Source: Pseudomonas ovata
GTDB taxonomy: Bacteria; Pseudomonadota; Gammaproteobacteria; Pseudomonadales; Pseudomonadaceae
Length of the DNA stretch: 64,000 nucleotides
Reading direction: 5' to 3'
NCBI RefSeq assembly: GCF_003131185.1
Contig: NZ_QFFU01000026.1
Coordinates: forward strand, 29,264 to 93,263
Shown: piece after piece, positions 8,354-15,636 of the stretch
How the letters are laid out: each line of letters begins with the position of its first letter
Numbering within the stretch: position 1 is the stretch's first letter
Notes under the pieces: generated by a model
What the model was told of the DNA's origin: nothing
Databases searched by the model: none
The model's input: only the letters and a program-made list of their open reading frames with translations
Translations under genes and position numbers: made by a program

Positions 8354-9298
8354 ATGAACCGACTGATCAGCCGCTGCGTGTTCACACTCGGCGCCAGCGC
8401 CATCCTGAGCACACAGGTGATGGCAGCGGATGCCGCGTCCTGCCAGAACGTGCGCATGGGCGTGGTGAACTGGACCGATGTCATCGCCACCAGTGCCATG
8501 ACCCAAGTGTTGCTTGATGGCCTTGGCTACAAGACCAAACAGACCAGTGCGTCCCAACAGATCATCTTTGCCGGCATCCGCGACCAGCGCCTGGACCTGT
8601 TCTTGGGCTACTGGAACCCGCTGATGACCCAGACCATTACCCCGTTCGTCGACGCCGGGCAAGTCAAGGTCCTCGACAAACCCAGCCTGCAGGACGCCCG
8701 TGCCACCCTCGCCGTGCCGACCTACCTGGCAGACAAGGGCCTGAAAACCTTTGCCGACATCGCCCGGTTCGAAAAAGAACTGGGTGGCAAGCTCTATGGC
8801 ATCGAGCCAGGCTCGGGGGCCAATACCCAGATCAAGGCGATGATTACCAAAAACCAGTTCGGCCTGGGCAAGTTCCAGCTGGTGGAGTCCAGCGAAGCCG
8901 GCATGCTCGCCACCGTCGACCGCGCTGTACGCCGCAAGGAAGCCGTGGTGTTCTTCGGCTGGGCACCGCACCCGATGAACATCAACGTCGCCATGACCTA
9001 CCTCACCGGCAGCGAAGATGCCCTGGGCCCGAACGAAGGCATGGCCACCGTCTGGACGGTGACGTCGCCCACCTACGCCCAGCAGTGCCCCAACGTGCAC
9101 AAGCTGCTGACCAACCTGACGTTCACCGCCGCCGACGAGAGCCGGATGATGCAGCCGCTGCTGGATCACAAGGATCCGCTGGAATCGGCCAGGCAGTGGC
9201 TCAAGGATCACCCGCAGGACCAGGCTCGCTGGCTGGAAGGCGTGACCACCTTTGACGGCAAACCGGCGGCCGCCAACCTGCAACTGACCGGCAAATAA
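8354..9298 (+). CDS. caiX: Carnitine-binding periplasmic protein
   Basis: 314 aa, a solute-binding protein of the choline/betaine/carnitine ABC uptake family. Start at 8354 is supported by GAGGG about 8 bases before ATG and by a signal peptide (CVFTLGASAILSTQVMA, cleavage near residue 24). The mature protein has the family pattern VNWTDVIATSAMTQVLL, LFLGYWNP and GIEPGSGANTQ, and the tail KEAVVFFGWAPHPMN. It delivers carnitine to a shared betaine-type ABC permease that is encoded elsewhere; no permease or ATPase is adjacent. First gene of the cdh operon, 72 bases ahead of cdhC. Confidence 0.9.
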   Translation: MNRLISRCVFTLGASAILSTQVMAADAASCQNVRMGVVNWTDVIATSAMTQVLLDGLGYKTKQTSASQQIIFAGIRDQRLDLFLGYWNPLMTQTITPFVDAGQVKVLDKPSLQDARATLAVPTYLADKGLKTFADIARFEKELGGKLYGIEPGSGANTQIKAMITKNQFGLGKFQLVESSEAGMLATVDRAVRRKEAVVFFGWAPHPMNINVAMTYLTGSEDALGPNEGMATVWTVTSPTYAQQCPNVHKLLTNLTFTAADESRMMQPLLDHKDPLESARQWLKDHPQDQARWLEGVTTFDGKPAAANLQLTGK

Positions 9299-9370
9299 TC
9301 CCTGTTCAATCACCGCTTCGCCGCTGTGAAAGGCTGCGAACAGCATTAACACGCCCTAAGGAATTGCCTC

Positions 9371-10258
9371 ATGAACCATGACGTCATCATCACCTGCGCA
9401 CTCACCGGTGCTGGCGACACGACCGCCAGAAGCCCCCACGTGCCGGTCACCCCCAAGCAGATCGCCGCAGCCGCCGTGGAAGCCGCCAAGGCCGGCGCCA
9501 CCGTGGTGCATTGCCATGTGCGTGACCCCGAGACCGGCCGGTTCAGCCGCGATGTGGCGTTGTACCGCGAAGTCATGGAGCGCATCCGCGAGGCCGACAT
9601 TGACATTATCGTCAACCTTACCGCCGGCATGGGCGGCGACCTGGAGATCGGCGCGGGGGAGAACCCGATGGCCTTCGGCCCGGGCACTGACCTGGTCGGC
9701 CCGCTGACCCGCCTGGCCCATGTCGAAGAACTGCTGCCGGAAATCTGCACCCTGGACTGCGGCACCCTGAACTTCGGCGACGGCGACACCATTTACGTGT
9801 CCACCCCGGCGCAACTGCGCGCCGGGGCCAGACGCATTCAGGCACTGGGGGTAAAGGCCGAGCTGGAAATCTTCGACACCGGCCACCTGTGGTTTGCCAG
9901 GCAGATGATCAAGGAAGGCCTGCTCGACAACCCGCTGTTCCAGCTGTGCCTCGGCATCCCGTGGGGCGCACCGGCCGACACCACCACCATGAAGGCCATG
10001 GTCGACAACCTGCCGGCCGATGCCGTGTGGGCCGGCTTCGGCATCGGCCGCATGCAGATGCCGATGACGGCGCAAGCGGTGCTGCTGGGCGGCAATGTGC
10101 GCGTCGGCCTGGAAGACAACCTGTGGCTGGACAAGGGCGTGCTGGCGACCAATGGCCAACTGGTAGAACGCGCCGGCGAAATCCTCAGCCGCCTGGGCGC
10201 ACGCGTGCTGACCCCGGCTGAAGGCCGCGTGAAGATGGGCCTTGCGCAGCGAGGTTGA
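9371..10258 (+). CDS. cdhC: 3-dehydrocarnitine cleavage enzyme (BKACE family)
   Basis: 295 aa, a beta-keto acid cleavage enzyme (DUF849 type). It condenses 3-dehydrocarnitine with acetyl-CoA to give acetoacetate and betainyl-CoA. The TIM-barrel start VIITCALTGAGDT and the metal-binding VVHCHVRD (His47, His49) are visible, followed by NLTAGMGGD and the late strand GNVRVGLEDN. ATG at 9371 follows a purine-rich AAGGAATTGCCTC. It lies between the binding protein and the dehydrogenase, matching the pathway order: carnitine to dehydrocarnitine (CdhA), then cleavage (CdhC), then thioester hydrolysis (CdhB). Confidence 0.9.
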   Translation: MNHDVIITCALTGAGDTTARSPHVPVTPKQIAAAAVEAAKAGATVVHCHVRDPETGRFSRDVALYREVMERIREADIDIIVNLTAGMGGDLEIGAGENPMAFGPGTDLVGPLTRLAHVEELLPEICTLDCGTLNFGDGDTIYVSTPAQLRAGARRIQALGVKAELEIFDTGHLWFARQMIKEGLLDNPLFQLCLGIPWGAPADTTTMKAMVDNLPADAVWAGFGIGRMQMPMTAQAVLLGGNVRVGLEDNLWLDKGVLATNGQLVERAGEILSRLGARVLTPAEGRVKMGLAQRG

Positions 10259-10343
10259 CCGGTGGCCGAAACCGGCATCAGGACCGTGGACGATGGCCGG
10301 CCCGTCGCCACAACAGATTACCCACCCCTTTCAGGAAATCGTC

Positions 10344-11309
10344 ATGCGCTTTATCACTGAGATCAAAACCTTCGCCGCCCTGGGCAGCGGCGTTATCGGC
10401 AGCGGCTGGGTGTCTCGCGCCCTTGCCCACGGCCTGGATGTGGTCGCCTGGGACCCGGCGCCCGGCGCCGAAGCCGCACTGCGCCAACGCGTCGCCAATG
10501 CCTGGGGCGCCCTGGAGCAACAGGGCCTGGCAGCGGGCGCCTCCCAGGACCGCCTGCGCGTTGTCGACACCATTGAAGAATGCGTGAAAGACGCCGACTT
10601 TATCCAGGAAAGCGCGCCGGAACGCCTGGAATTGAAGCTGCAATTGCACCGTCAGATCAGCGCAGCCGCCAAACCCGAGGCGCTGATCGGTTCAAGCACT
10701 TCCGGGCTGCTGCCAAGTGAATTCTATGAAAGCGCCACCCATCCAGAGCGCTGCGTGGTCGGGCACCCGTTCAACCCGGTGTACCTGCTGCCGCTGGTGG
10801 AAGTGGTCGGCGGCAAGCACACCGCACCCGAGGCGATCCAGGCGGCGATCACGGTGTATGAATCGCTCGGCATGCGCCCGCTGCATGTGCGCAAGGAGGT
10901 CCCCGGCTTTATCGCTGACCGCCTGCTGGAAGCACTGTGGCGTGAGGCACTGCACCTGGTGAATGACGGCGTGGCGACCACCGGCGAAATCGATGACGCG
11001 ATTCGCTTTGGCGCCGGTCTGCGCTGGTCGTTCATGGGCACTTTCCTGACCTACACCCTGGCCGGTGGCGATGCCGGTATGCGGCACTTCATGGCGCAGT
11101 TCGGCCCGGCGCTGCAGTTGCCGTGGACCTATCTGCCGGCACCGGAGCTGACCGACCGGTTGATTGACGATGTGGTCGAGGGCACCACCGAGCAGTTGGG
11201 CACCCACAGCATTTCAGCCCTGGAGCGTTACCGTGATGATTGCCTGCTTGCCGTACTGGAGGCCGTGAAGACCACCAAGGCCAGGCACGGTATGAACTTC
11301 GCCGACTGA
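10344..11309 (+). CDS. cdhA: L-carnitine 3-dehydrogenase
   Basis: 321 aa, of the 3-hydroxyacyl-CoA dehydrogenase superfamily. It oxidises L-carnitine to 3-dehydrocarnitine with NAD. The Rossmann fingerprint GSGVIGSGW is near residues 14-22, and the catalytic-domain region has HPFNPVYLLPLVEVVGG, a standard motif containing the active-site His, then VPGFIADRLLEALWREAL. ATG at 10344 is chosen over the frame opening at 10242 because AGGAAA lies about 9 bases upstream and the protein then starts right before the Rossmann fold. cdhB follows after three bases. This product and CdhC are the two enzymes that make the cluster specific for carnitine. Confidence 0.92.
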   Translation: MRFITEIKTFAALGSGVIGSGWVSRALAHGLDVVAWDPAPGAEAALRQRVANAWGALEQQGLAAGASQDRLRVVDTIEECVKDADFIQESAPERLELKLQLHRQISAAAKPEALIGSSTSGLLPSEFYESATHPERCVVGHPFNPVYLLPLVEVVGGKHTAPEAIQAAITVYESLGMRPLHVRKEVPGFIADRLLEALWREALHLVNDGVATTGEIDDAIRFGAGLRWSFMGTFLTYTLAGGDAGMRHFMAQFGPALQLPWTYLPAPELTDRLIDDVVEGTTEQLGTHSISALERYRDDCLLAVLEAVKTTKARHGMNFAD

Positions 11310-11312
11310 CCC

Positions 11313-11810
11313 ATGCCAAGCCGAGTACCGCCCATGCCTGCACTGACCACCTACGCAACCCGCATCCAGCCTGATTGGGTCGACTATAACGGCCACCTGC
11401 GCGACGCGTTCTACCTGCTGATCTTCAGCTACGCCACCGACGCACTGATGGATACCCTGGGCCTGGACAGCGATCACCGTGAAGCCTGCGGCCATTCACT
11501 GTTCACCCTGGAGCTGCACCTCAATTACCTGCATGAAGTCAAACTGGGTGCCGAGGTCGAGGTGCACACCCAACTGATCGCCCACGACACCAAGCGCCTG
11601 CACCTTTATCACAGCCTGCATCGGGTTGGAGAGGCCAGGGAACTGGCCGGCAATGAGCAGATGCTGCTGCACGTTGACCTGGCCGGGCCGCATTCGGCGC
11701 CATTTACCGAGGCCACCCTGGAACGACTCGCCGCGATCAGCGCCGGGCAGGCCGGGCTGCCAAGGCCCGCCCTGCTCGGCCGGGTCATCGGTTTACCCGC
11801 TAAAAAATAG
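11313..11810 (+). CDS. cdhB: Betainyl-CoA thioesterase (hot-dog fold)
   Basis: 165 aa from the first ATG (the ATG at 11334 is equally plausible and would remove seven residues). The hot-dog-fold signature WVDYNGHLRDAFYLLIF with the catalytic Asp and the later LELHLNYLHEVKLGAEVEV are typical of 4-hydroxybenzoyl-CoA-type thioesterases. In this cluster it releases glycine betaine from betainyl-CoA. It nearly abuts cdhA (3 bases), so translation is probably coupled. Last gene of the operon; terminator-like stems follow within 65 bases. Confidence 0.88.
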   Translation: MPSRVPPMPALTTYATRIQPDWVDYNGHLRDAFYLLIFSYATDALMDTLGLDSDHREACGHSLFTLELHLNYLHEVKLGAEVEVHTQLIAHDTKRLHLYHSLHRVGEARELAGNEQMLLHVDLAGPHSAPFTEATLERLAAISAGQAGLPRPALLGRVIGLPAKK

Positions 11811-11821
11811 CCAACAGGAAA

Positions 11822-11841
11822 AGCCACGGTCAGCCGTGGCT
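11822..11841 (-). terminator. Stem-loop between cdhB and tRNA pair 2
   Basis: Perfect 8-bp arms AGCCACGG / CCGTGGCT (11822-11829 and 11834-11841). The A-run on its left gives a U-tract only for minus-strand transcripts, so it would be a second terminator behind tRNA-Asp and a simple stem for cdhB mRNA. Confidence 0.5.
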
Positions 11842-11870
11842 CAAGAGGCCGTTCAGGAGCACCAGAAACG

Positions 11871-11898
11871 AAAAAAGCGACCCGAAGGTCGCTTTTTT
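11871..11898. terminator. Bidirectional terminator between cdhB and tRNA-Asp copy 2
   Basis: AAAAAGCGACC / GGTCGCTTTTT with a four-base loop, A-rich on the left and T-rich on the right, so it works on both strands: for the cdh operon (plus) and for the tRNA unit (minus). It is the counterpart of 3273-3299. Confidence 0.85.
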
Positions 11899-11934
11899 GT
11901 TAGCCCGGATCGTTCAGTGAACCCAGGCTGAAGA

Positions 11935-12011
11935 TGGCGCAGCGGACGGGACTCGAACCCGCGACCCCCGGCGTGACAGGCCGGTATTCTAACCGACTGA
12001 ACTACCGCTGC
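11935..12011 (-). tRNA. tRNA-Asp (anticodon GTC)
   Basis: Second copy, identical over 77 bases to 3337-3413: acceptor GCAGCGG/CCGCTGC, anticodon GTC, encoded CCA. Confidence 0.97.
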
Positions 12012-12024
12012 GCATACACTGAGA

Positions 12025-12100
12025 TGGTGGGTGATGACGGGATCGAACCGCCGACCCTCTGCTTGTAAGGCAGATGCTCTCCCAGCTGAGCTAATCACCC
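12025..12100 (-). tRNA. tRNA-Val (anticodon TAC)
   Basis: Second copy, 76 bases, with acceptor GGGTGAT/ATCACCC and anticodon TAC. The D-loop reads AGCTGGGA here and AGCCGGGA in the first copy. Confidence 0.97.
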
Positions 12101-12122
12101 TTTGTCTCTCGGTGTGGCGCGC

Positions 12123-12151
12123 ATTCTACGGACACACCTTATGGCTGGCAA
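12123..12151 (-). promoter_or_regulatory. Sigma-70 promoter of tRNA pair 2
   Basis: Minus strand: -35 TTGCCA (12146-12151), 17-base spacer, -10 TAGAAT (12123-12128), GC-rich discriminator. The -10 and everything after it match copy 1; spacer and upstream DNA do not, so each unit has its own upstream sequence. Confidence 0.75.
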
Positions 12152-12262
12152 GCACTTAATCAAAAAAATTTATAAATTTTCCAAAGACTTAGCTCAGGGT
12201 TGGCCCAGAGGGTCCAGGCAGCGAATAATGCCCCCTTTGCAATGGAAAGAGAGACTCACCCC

Positions 12263-13183
12263 ATGTGGTTCAAAAACCTGCTTGTCTATCGCCTTACCCA
12301 GGACGTGCCGTTCGATGCCGAGGCGCTGGAAACCGCCCTCGCCACCAAGCCTGCGCGGGCCTGTGCCAGCCAGGAGTTGACCACTTACGGCTTCGTGGCA
12401 CCGTTCGGCAAAGGTGAAGACGCGCCCCTGGTGCATGTCAGCCAGGATTTTCTGCTGATTGCCGCGCGCAAGGAAGAACGCATCCTGCCCGGCAGCGTGG
12501 TGCGCGATGCCGTCAAAGAGAAGATCGACGAGATCGAGGCCGAGCAGATGCGCAAGGTCTACAAAAAGGAACGCGATCAGATCAAGGATGAAATCATCCA
12601 GGCCTTCCTGCCACGCGCCTTTATTCGTCGCTCGGCGACCTTCGCCGCCATCGCGCCTAAACAAGGCCTGATCCTGGTCAACGCCTCGAGCCCCAAGCGT
12701 GCCGAAGACCTGCTGTCGACCCTGCGTGAAGTGATCGGCTCGCTGCCGGTGCGTCCGCTGACCGTGAAAGTCGCACCAAGCGCCACGCTGACCGACTGGG
12801 TCAAGACTCAGAAAGCCGCCGACAACTTCTTCGTGCTGGACGAATGTGAACTGCGTGACACCCATGAAGATGGCGGCATCGTGCGCTGCAAGCGTCAGGA
12901 CCTGACCGGCGACGAGATCCAGCTGCACCTGAACACCGGCAAGATCGTCACCCAGCTCTCGCTGGCCTGGCAGGACAAGCTGTCGTTCGTGCTCGACGAC
13001 AAGCTGGTGATCAAGCGCCTGAAGTTCGAAGAACTGCTGCAGGACCAGGCCGAACAGGACGGTGGCGACGAAGCCCTGGGCCAACTGGACGCCAGCTTCA
13101 CGCTGATGATGCTGACCTTCGGCGAGTTTTTGCCCGAGCTGTTCGAAGCCCTGGGCGGTGAGGAGATTCCACAAGGGATCTAA
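12263..13183 (+). CDS. rdgC: Recombination-associated protein RdgC
   Basis: 306 aa, the usual length. RdgC is a ring-shaped, non-specific DNA-binding protein on the nucleoid that limits RecA filament activity. The start MWFKNLLVYRLTQD with the paired AxxSSQE-like segment (here ARACASQELTTYGFV) is characteristic, as is the late LSLAWQDKLSFVLDDKLVIKRLKF stretch (named, not fully quoted). ATG at 12263 replaces the longer frame from 12200 because the family always begins MWFKN; GAGAGACTCACCCC lies just upstream. A terminator follows 17 bases after the stop. Confidence 0.97.
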   Translation: MWFKNLLVYRLTQDVPFDAEALETALATKPARACASQELTTYGFVAPFGKGEDAPLVHVSQDFLLIAARKEERILPGSVVRDAVKEKIDEIEAEQMRKVYKKERDQIKDEIIQAFLPRAFIRRSATFAAIAPKQGLILVNASSPKRAEDLLSTLREVIGSLPVRPLTVKVAPSATLTDWVKTQKAADNFFVLDECELRDTHEDGGIVRCKRQDLTGDEIQLHLNTGKIVTQLSLAWQDKLSFVLDDKLVIKRLKFEELLQDQAEQDGGDEALGQLDASFTLMMLTFGEFLPELFEALGGEEIPQGI

Positions 13184-13199
13184 GCTGCACCGTTATCCG

Positions 13200-13224
13200 G
13201 CGCCGCCCTTGAGGCGGCGCTTTT
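13200..13224 (+). terminator. Rho-independent terminator of rdgC
   Basis: Perfect 8-bp stem GCGCCGCC / GGCGGCGC with a five-base loop followed by TTTT. Confidence 0.85.
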
Positions 13225-13257
13225 CATTGAACAAGAACATAAGAAAAGGAAAGGGCC

Positions 13258-14220
13258 ATGCGTGCACTGGCAGCCTTGAGTCGTTTTGTCGGCAACACCT
13301 TTGCGTATTGGGTCTTGCTGTTTGCGGTACTGGCGTTCCTGTTCCCACAGGTGTTCATTGGCCTGAAGGGCTGGATCGTGCCGTTGCTGGGCCTGGTCAT
13401 GTTCGGCATGGGTCTGACCCTCAAGGTCGAGGACTTTTCCGAGGTCGCCCGCCATCCGTGGCGCGTGGCCCTGGGGGTGGCCGCACAGTTCGTGATCATG
13501 CCCAGCGTCGCCTGGCTGTTGTGCCAGGTCTTTGCCCTGCCGCCGGAAATTGCGGTCGGTGTGATTCTGGTCGGCTGCTGCCCGAGCGGCACCTCGTCCA
13601 ATGTCATGACCTGGCTGGCCAAGGGTGACCTGGCGCTGGCCGTGGCGATTTCCTCGGTCACCACCCTGCTCGCCCCGCTGCTGACCCCGGCCCTGATCTG
13701 GTTTTTGGCTTCGGCCTGGTTGCCGGTGTCGTTCGGCGACATGTTCCTGTCGATCGTGCAGATGGTGATTCTGCCGATCGTGCTGGGCGTGGTTGTCCAG
13801 CGCTTGCTGGGCGCACGGGTCAGTTATGCCGTGCAGGTGCTGCCGCTGGTGTCGGTGGTCAGTATCGTGCTGATCGTCTGCGCCGTGGTCGCCGCCAGCC
13901 AGGCGAAGATTGCCGAGTCGGGCCTGCTGATCATGGCACTGGTCATCCTGCACAACAGCTTCGGCTACCTGCTGGGGTATTTCACCGGCAAACTGTTCAA
14001 GCTGCCCCTGCCACAACGCAAGTCGCTGTCGCTGGAAGTCGGCATGCAGAACTCCGGCCTGGGCGCCGCGTTGGCCGCAGCGCACTTCTCGCCACTGGCG
14101 GCGGTGCCCAGCGCGCTGTTCAGCGTCTGGCACAATATTTCCGGCGCCTTGCTGTCGACGTACTTCCGCAAAATGCCGGATGAACAAGCGCCAACCGGGA
14201 CGCTTGATTCGAAAGCATAA
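13258..14220 (+). CDS. Bile-acid:sodium symporter family transporter
   Basis: 320 aa integral membrane protein with about nine to ten hydrophobic helices. The SBF-family signatures are clear: GCCPSGTSSNVMTWLAKGD near residues 105-124 (sodium-site region) and the C-terminal EVGMQNSGLGAALAAAHF with the crossover motif. Relatives in bacteria (YocS/PanS type) carry organic anions such as keto acids or pantothenate-related compounds with sodium; the substrate here cannot be read. ATG at 13258 follows AAAAGGAAAGGGCC. It stands alone between the rdgC terminator and a stem-loop after its stop. Confidence 0.88.
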   Translation: MRALAALSRFVGNTFAYWVLLFAVLAFLFPQVFIGLKGWIVPLLGLVMFGMGLTLKVEDFSEVARHPWRVALGVAAQFVIMPSVAWLLCQVFALPPEIAVGVILVGCCPSGTSSNVMTWLAKGDLALAVAISSVTTLLAPLLTPALIWFLASAWLPVSFGDMFLSIVQMVILPIVLGVVVQRLLGARVSYAVQVLPLVSVVSIVLIVCAVVAASQAKIAESGLLIMALVILHNSFGYLLGYFTGKLFKLPLPQRKSLSLEVGMQNSGLGAALAAAHFSPLAAVPSALFSVWHNISGALLSTYFRKMPDEQAPTGTLDSKA

Positions 14221-14236
14221 AAACGTGAAACGAGCC

Positions 14237-14271
14237 GTGAGTGACCCGGTTTGAAAAGCCGGCTCACTCAC
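14237..14271 (+). terminator. Stem-loop after the SBF transporter gene
   Basis: GTGAGTGA (14237-14244) pairs with TCACTCAC (14264-14271), with partial CCGG pairing inside. No clear T-run follows, so terminator activity is uncertain. Confidence 0.4.
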
Positions 14272-14350
14272 GCTGTTTGCTACGCCCCCACCCAATCAGC
14301 AGTTGCCTGGCAGGCAGCGCTTGCCTATGATTGCGAAAGCTACCTATCGG

Positions 14351-14373
14351 TAGGTTGTGCAAATTTCAACCTA
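14351..14373. promoter_or_regulatory. Inverted repeat upstream of tyrS
   Basis: Perfect arms TAGGTTG (14351-14357) and CAACCTA (14367-14373) with nine bases between, 33 bases before the tyrS start codon. An overlapping ACCTA-N4-TAGGT repeat lies at 14342-14355. Position and size fit an operator or promoter-overlapping site, or a leader hairpin. Confidence 0.5.
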
Positions 14374-14406
14374 TTGCTCGCATGAATTCCTGGCAGGCTG
14401 AACCTC

Positions 14407-15630
14407 ATGACATCTGACATCCTCGATACCCTGCAACAGCGCGGCTTCATTCATCAAGCCACCGATCTTGAAGGCCTGCGCCAGCACCTGTCCCAGGCGC
14501 CGCGTACGATCTACCTGGGTTTCGATGCCACCGCCGACAGCCTGCATGTCGGCCATTTGCAGGGCCTGATGCTGATGCGCTGGCTGCAGAAGGCCGGACA
14601 CCGGCCGGTGATGCTGATCGGCGGCGCGACCACCCGCATCGGTGACCCGAGCTTTCGCGATGAGAGCCGCCCGCTGCTGTCGCAGGCACAGATCGACGCC
14701 AATATCGCCGGTATCTGCGCCACCTTCGCCCGTTACGTGGTGCTGGGTGACGGCGCAGGGCGGGTGGTCGATAACGCCCAGTGGCTCGACGGCATTGGCT
14801 ATCTGCAGTTTCTCAGCGAGGTGGGGCGTTACTTTTCGATCAATCGCCTGTTGACCTTCGATGCCGTGCGCCAGCGCCTGGATCGCGAGCATTCGCTGTC
14901 ATTCCTGGAGTTCGGCTACACCCTGCTGCAGGCCCATGACTTCACCGAGCTGGCGCGGCGCGTCGACTGCACGGTGCAGTTGGGCGGCGCCGACCAGTGG
15001 GCCAATATCATCAATGGCGTGGAGCTGGGGCGGCGGCGTGACAGCCGTGAACTGTTCGGCCTGACCATGCCGCTGCTGGCCACCAGCGATGGCAAGAAGA
15101 TGGGCAAGTCGCTGAACGGTGCGGTGTGGCTGGCCGGCGAGCGGCTCACGCCGTTCGATTTCTGGCAGTTCTGGCGCAACTGCGACGACCGCGATGTGGC
15201 GCGCTTTCTCAAGCTGTTTACCGAACTGCCCCTGACAGAGATCGAGCACCTCACAGCCGAGGGTGGCGCGGCGCTCAACCAGGCCAAGATCGTGCTGGCC
15301 AACCAGGTCACGGCCCTGGCCCATGGCGAGGCAGCGGCCGAGCAGGCCTGTCAGGCGGCGCAGGCCATCTTCAGCGAGTACAGCCTGGCTGATCTGCCGA
15401 AGATTCCGGTGAGCCGTGAAGCCTTGCAGGCTGGCGTATCGGTGGCCGCCCTGCTGGTCGAAGCCGGGCTGGAGCCGTCGCTCAGTGCTGTGCGTCGGCT
15501 GGCCAAGGGTGGCGGCCTGCGCCTGAACGGCGAGCGGCTGGATGACCCGGACCTGCCACTGGACCCCGACGGATCACAGTGGCAAGTCAGCCTGGGCAAG
15601 AAGCGCCATGTGTCAATCGTGCGGGCGTGA
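14407..15630 (+). CDS. tyrS: Tyrosyl-tRNA synthetase
   Basis: 407 aa. Charges tRNA-Tyr with tyrosine using ATP. The class I signatures are present as LHVGH (residues 46-50, the HIGH motif) and KKMGKS (about 230-235, the KMSKS motif with Gly for the first Ser). The catalytic half contains YLGFDATADSLHVGH and GGATTRIGDPS. An S4-like RNA-binding tail carries VRRLAKGGGLRLNGERL. KMGKS and the WLQKAGH region resemble the type I recall from alphaproteobacteria more than the main gammaproteobacterial enzyme, so this may be a second tyrS in the genome. ATG at 14407 fits the family N-terminus. Convergent with the next gene, 6 bases apart. Confidence 0.93.
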   Translation: MTSDILDTLQQRGFIHQATDLEGLRQHLSQAPRTIYLGFDATADSLHVGHLQGLMLMRWLQKAGHRPVMLIGGATTRIGDPSFRDESRPLLSQAQIDANIAGICATFARYVVLGDGAGRVVDNAQWLDGIGYLQFLSEVGRYFSINRLLTFDAVRQRLDREHSLSFLEFGYTLLQAHDFTELARRVDCTVQLGGADQWANIINGVELGRRRDSRELFGLTMPLLATSDGKKMGKSLNGAVWLAGERLTPFDFWQFWRNCDDRDVARFLKLFTELPLTEIEHLTAEGGAALNQAKIVLANQVTALAHGEAAAEQACQAAQAIFSEYSLADLPKIPVSREALQAGVSVAALLVEAGLEPSLSAVRRLAKGGGLRLNGERLDDPDLPLDPDGSQWQVSLGKKRHVSIVRA

Positions 15631-15636
15631 CACGCC

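Larger units (their letters stand above)
11871..12128 (-). repeat. tRNA Asp-Val unit, direct repeat copy 2
   Basis: Second copy of the 260-base unit described at 3272-3532, in the same orientation. The two copies enclose about 8.3 kb, and tandem tRNA units of this kind are substrates for RecA-dependent deletion or duplication. Confidence 0.9.

Noticed and set aside
7847..9352. Minus-strand frame of 501 codons over caiX and cdhR
   Set aside because: Overlaps two well-supported genes in other frames; its N-terminal part is antisense to caiX.
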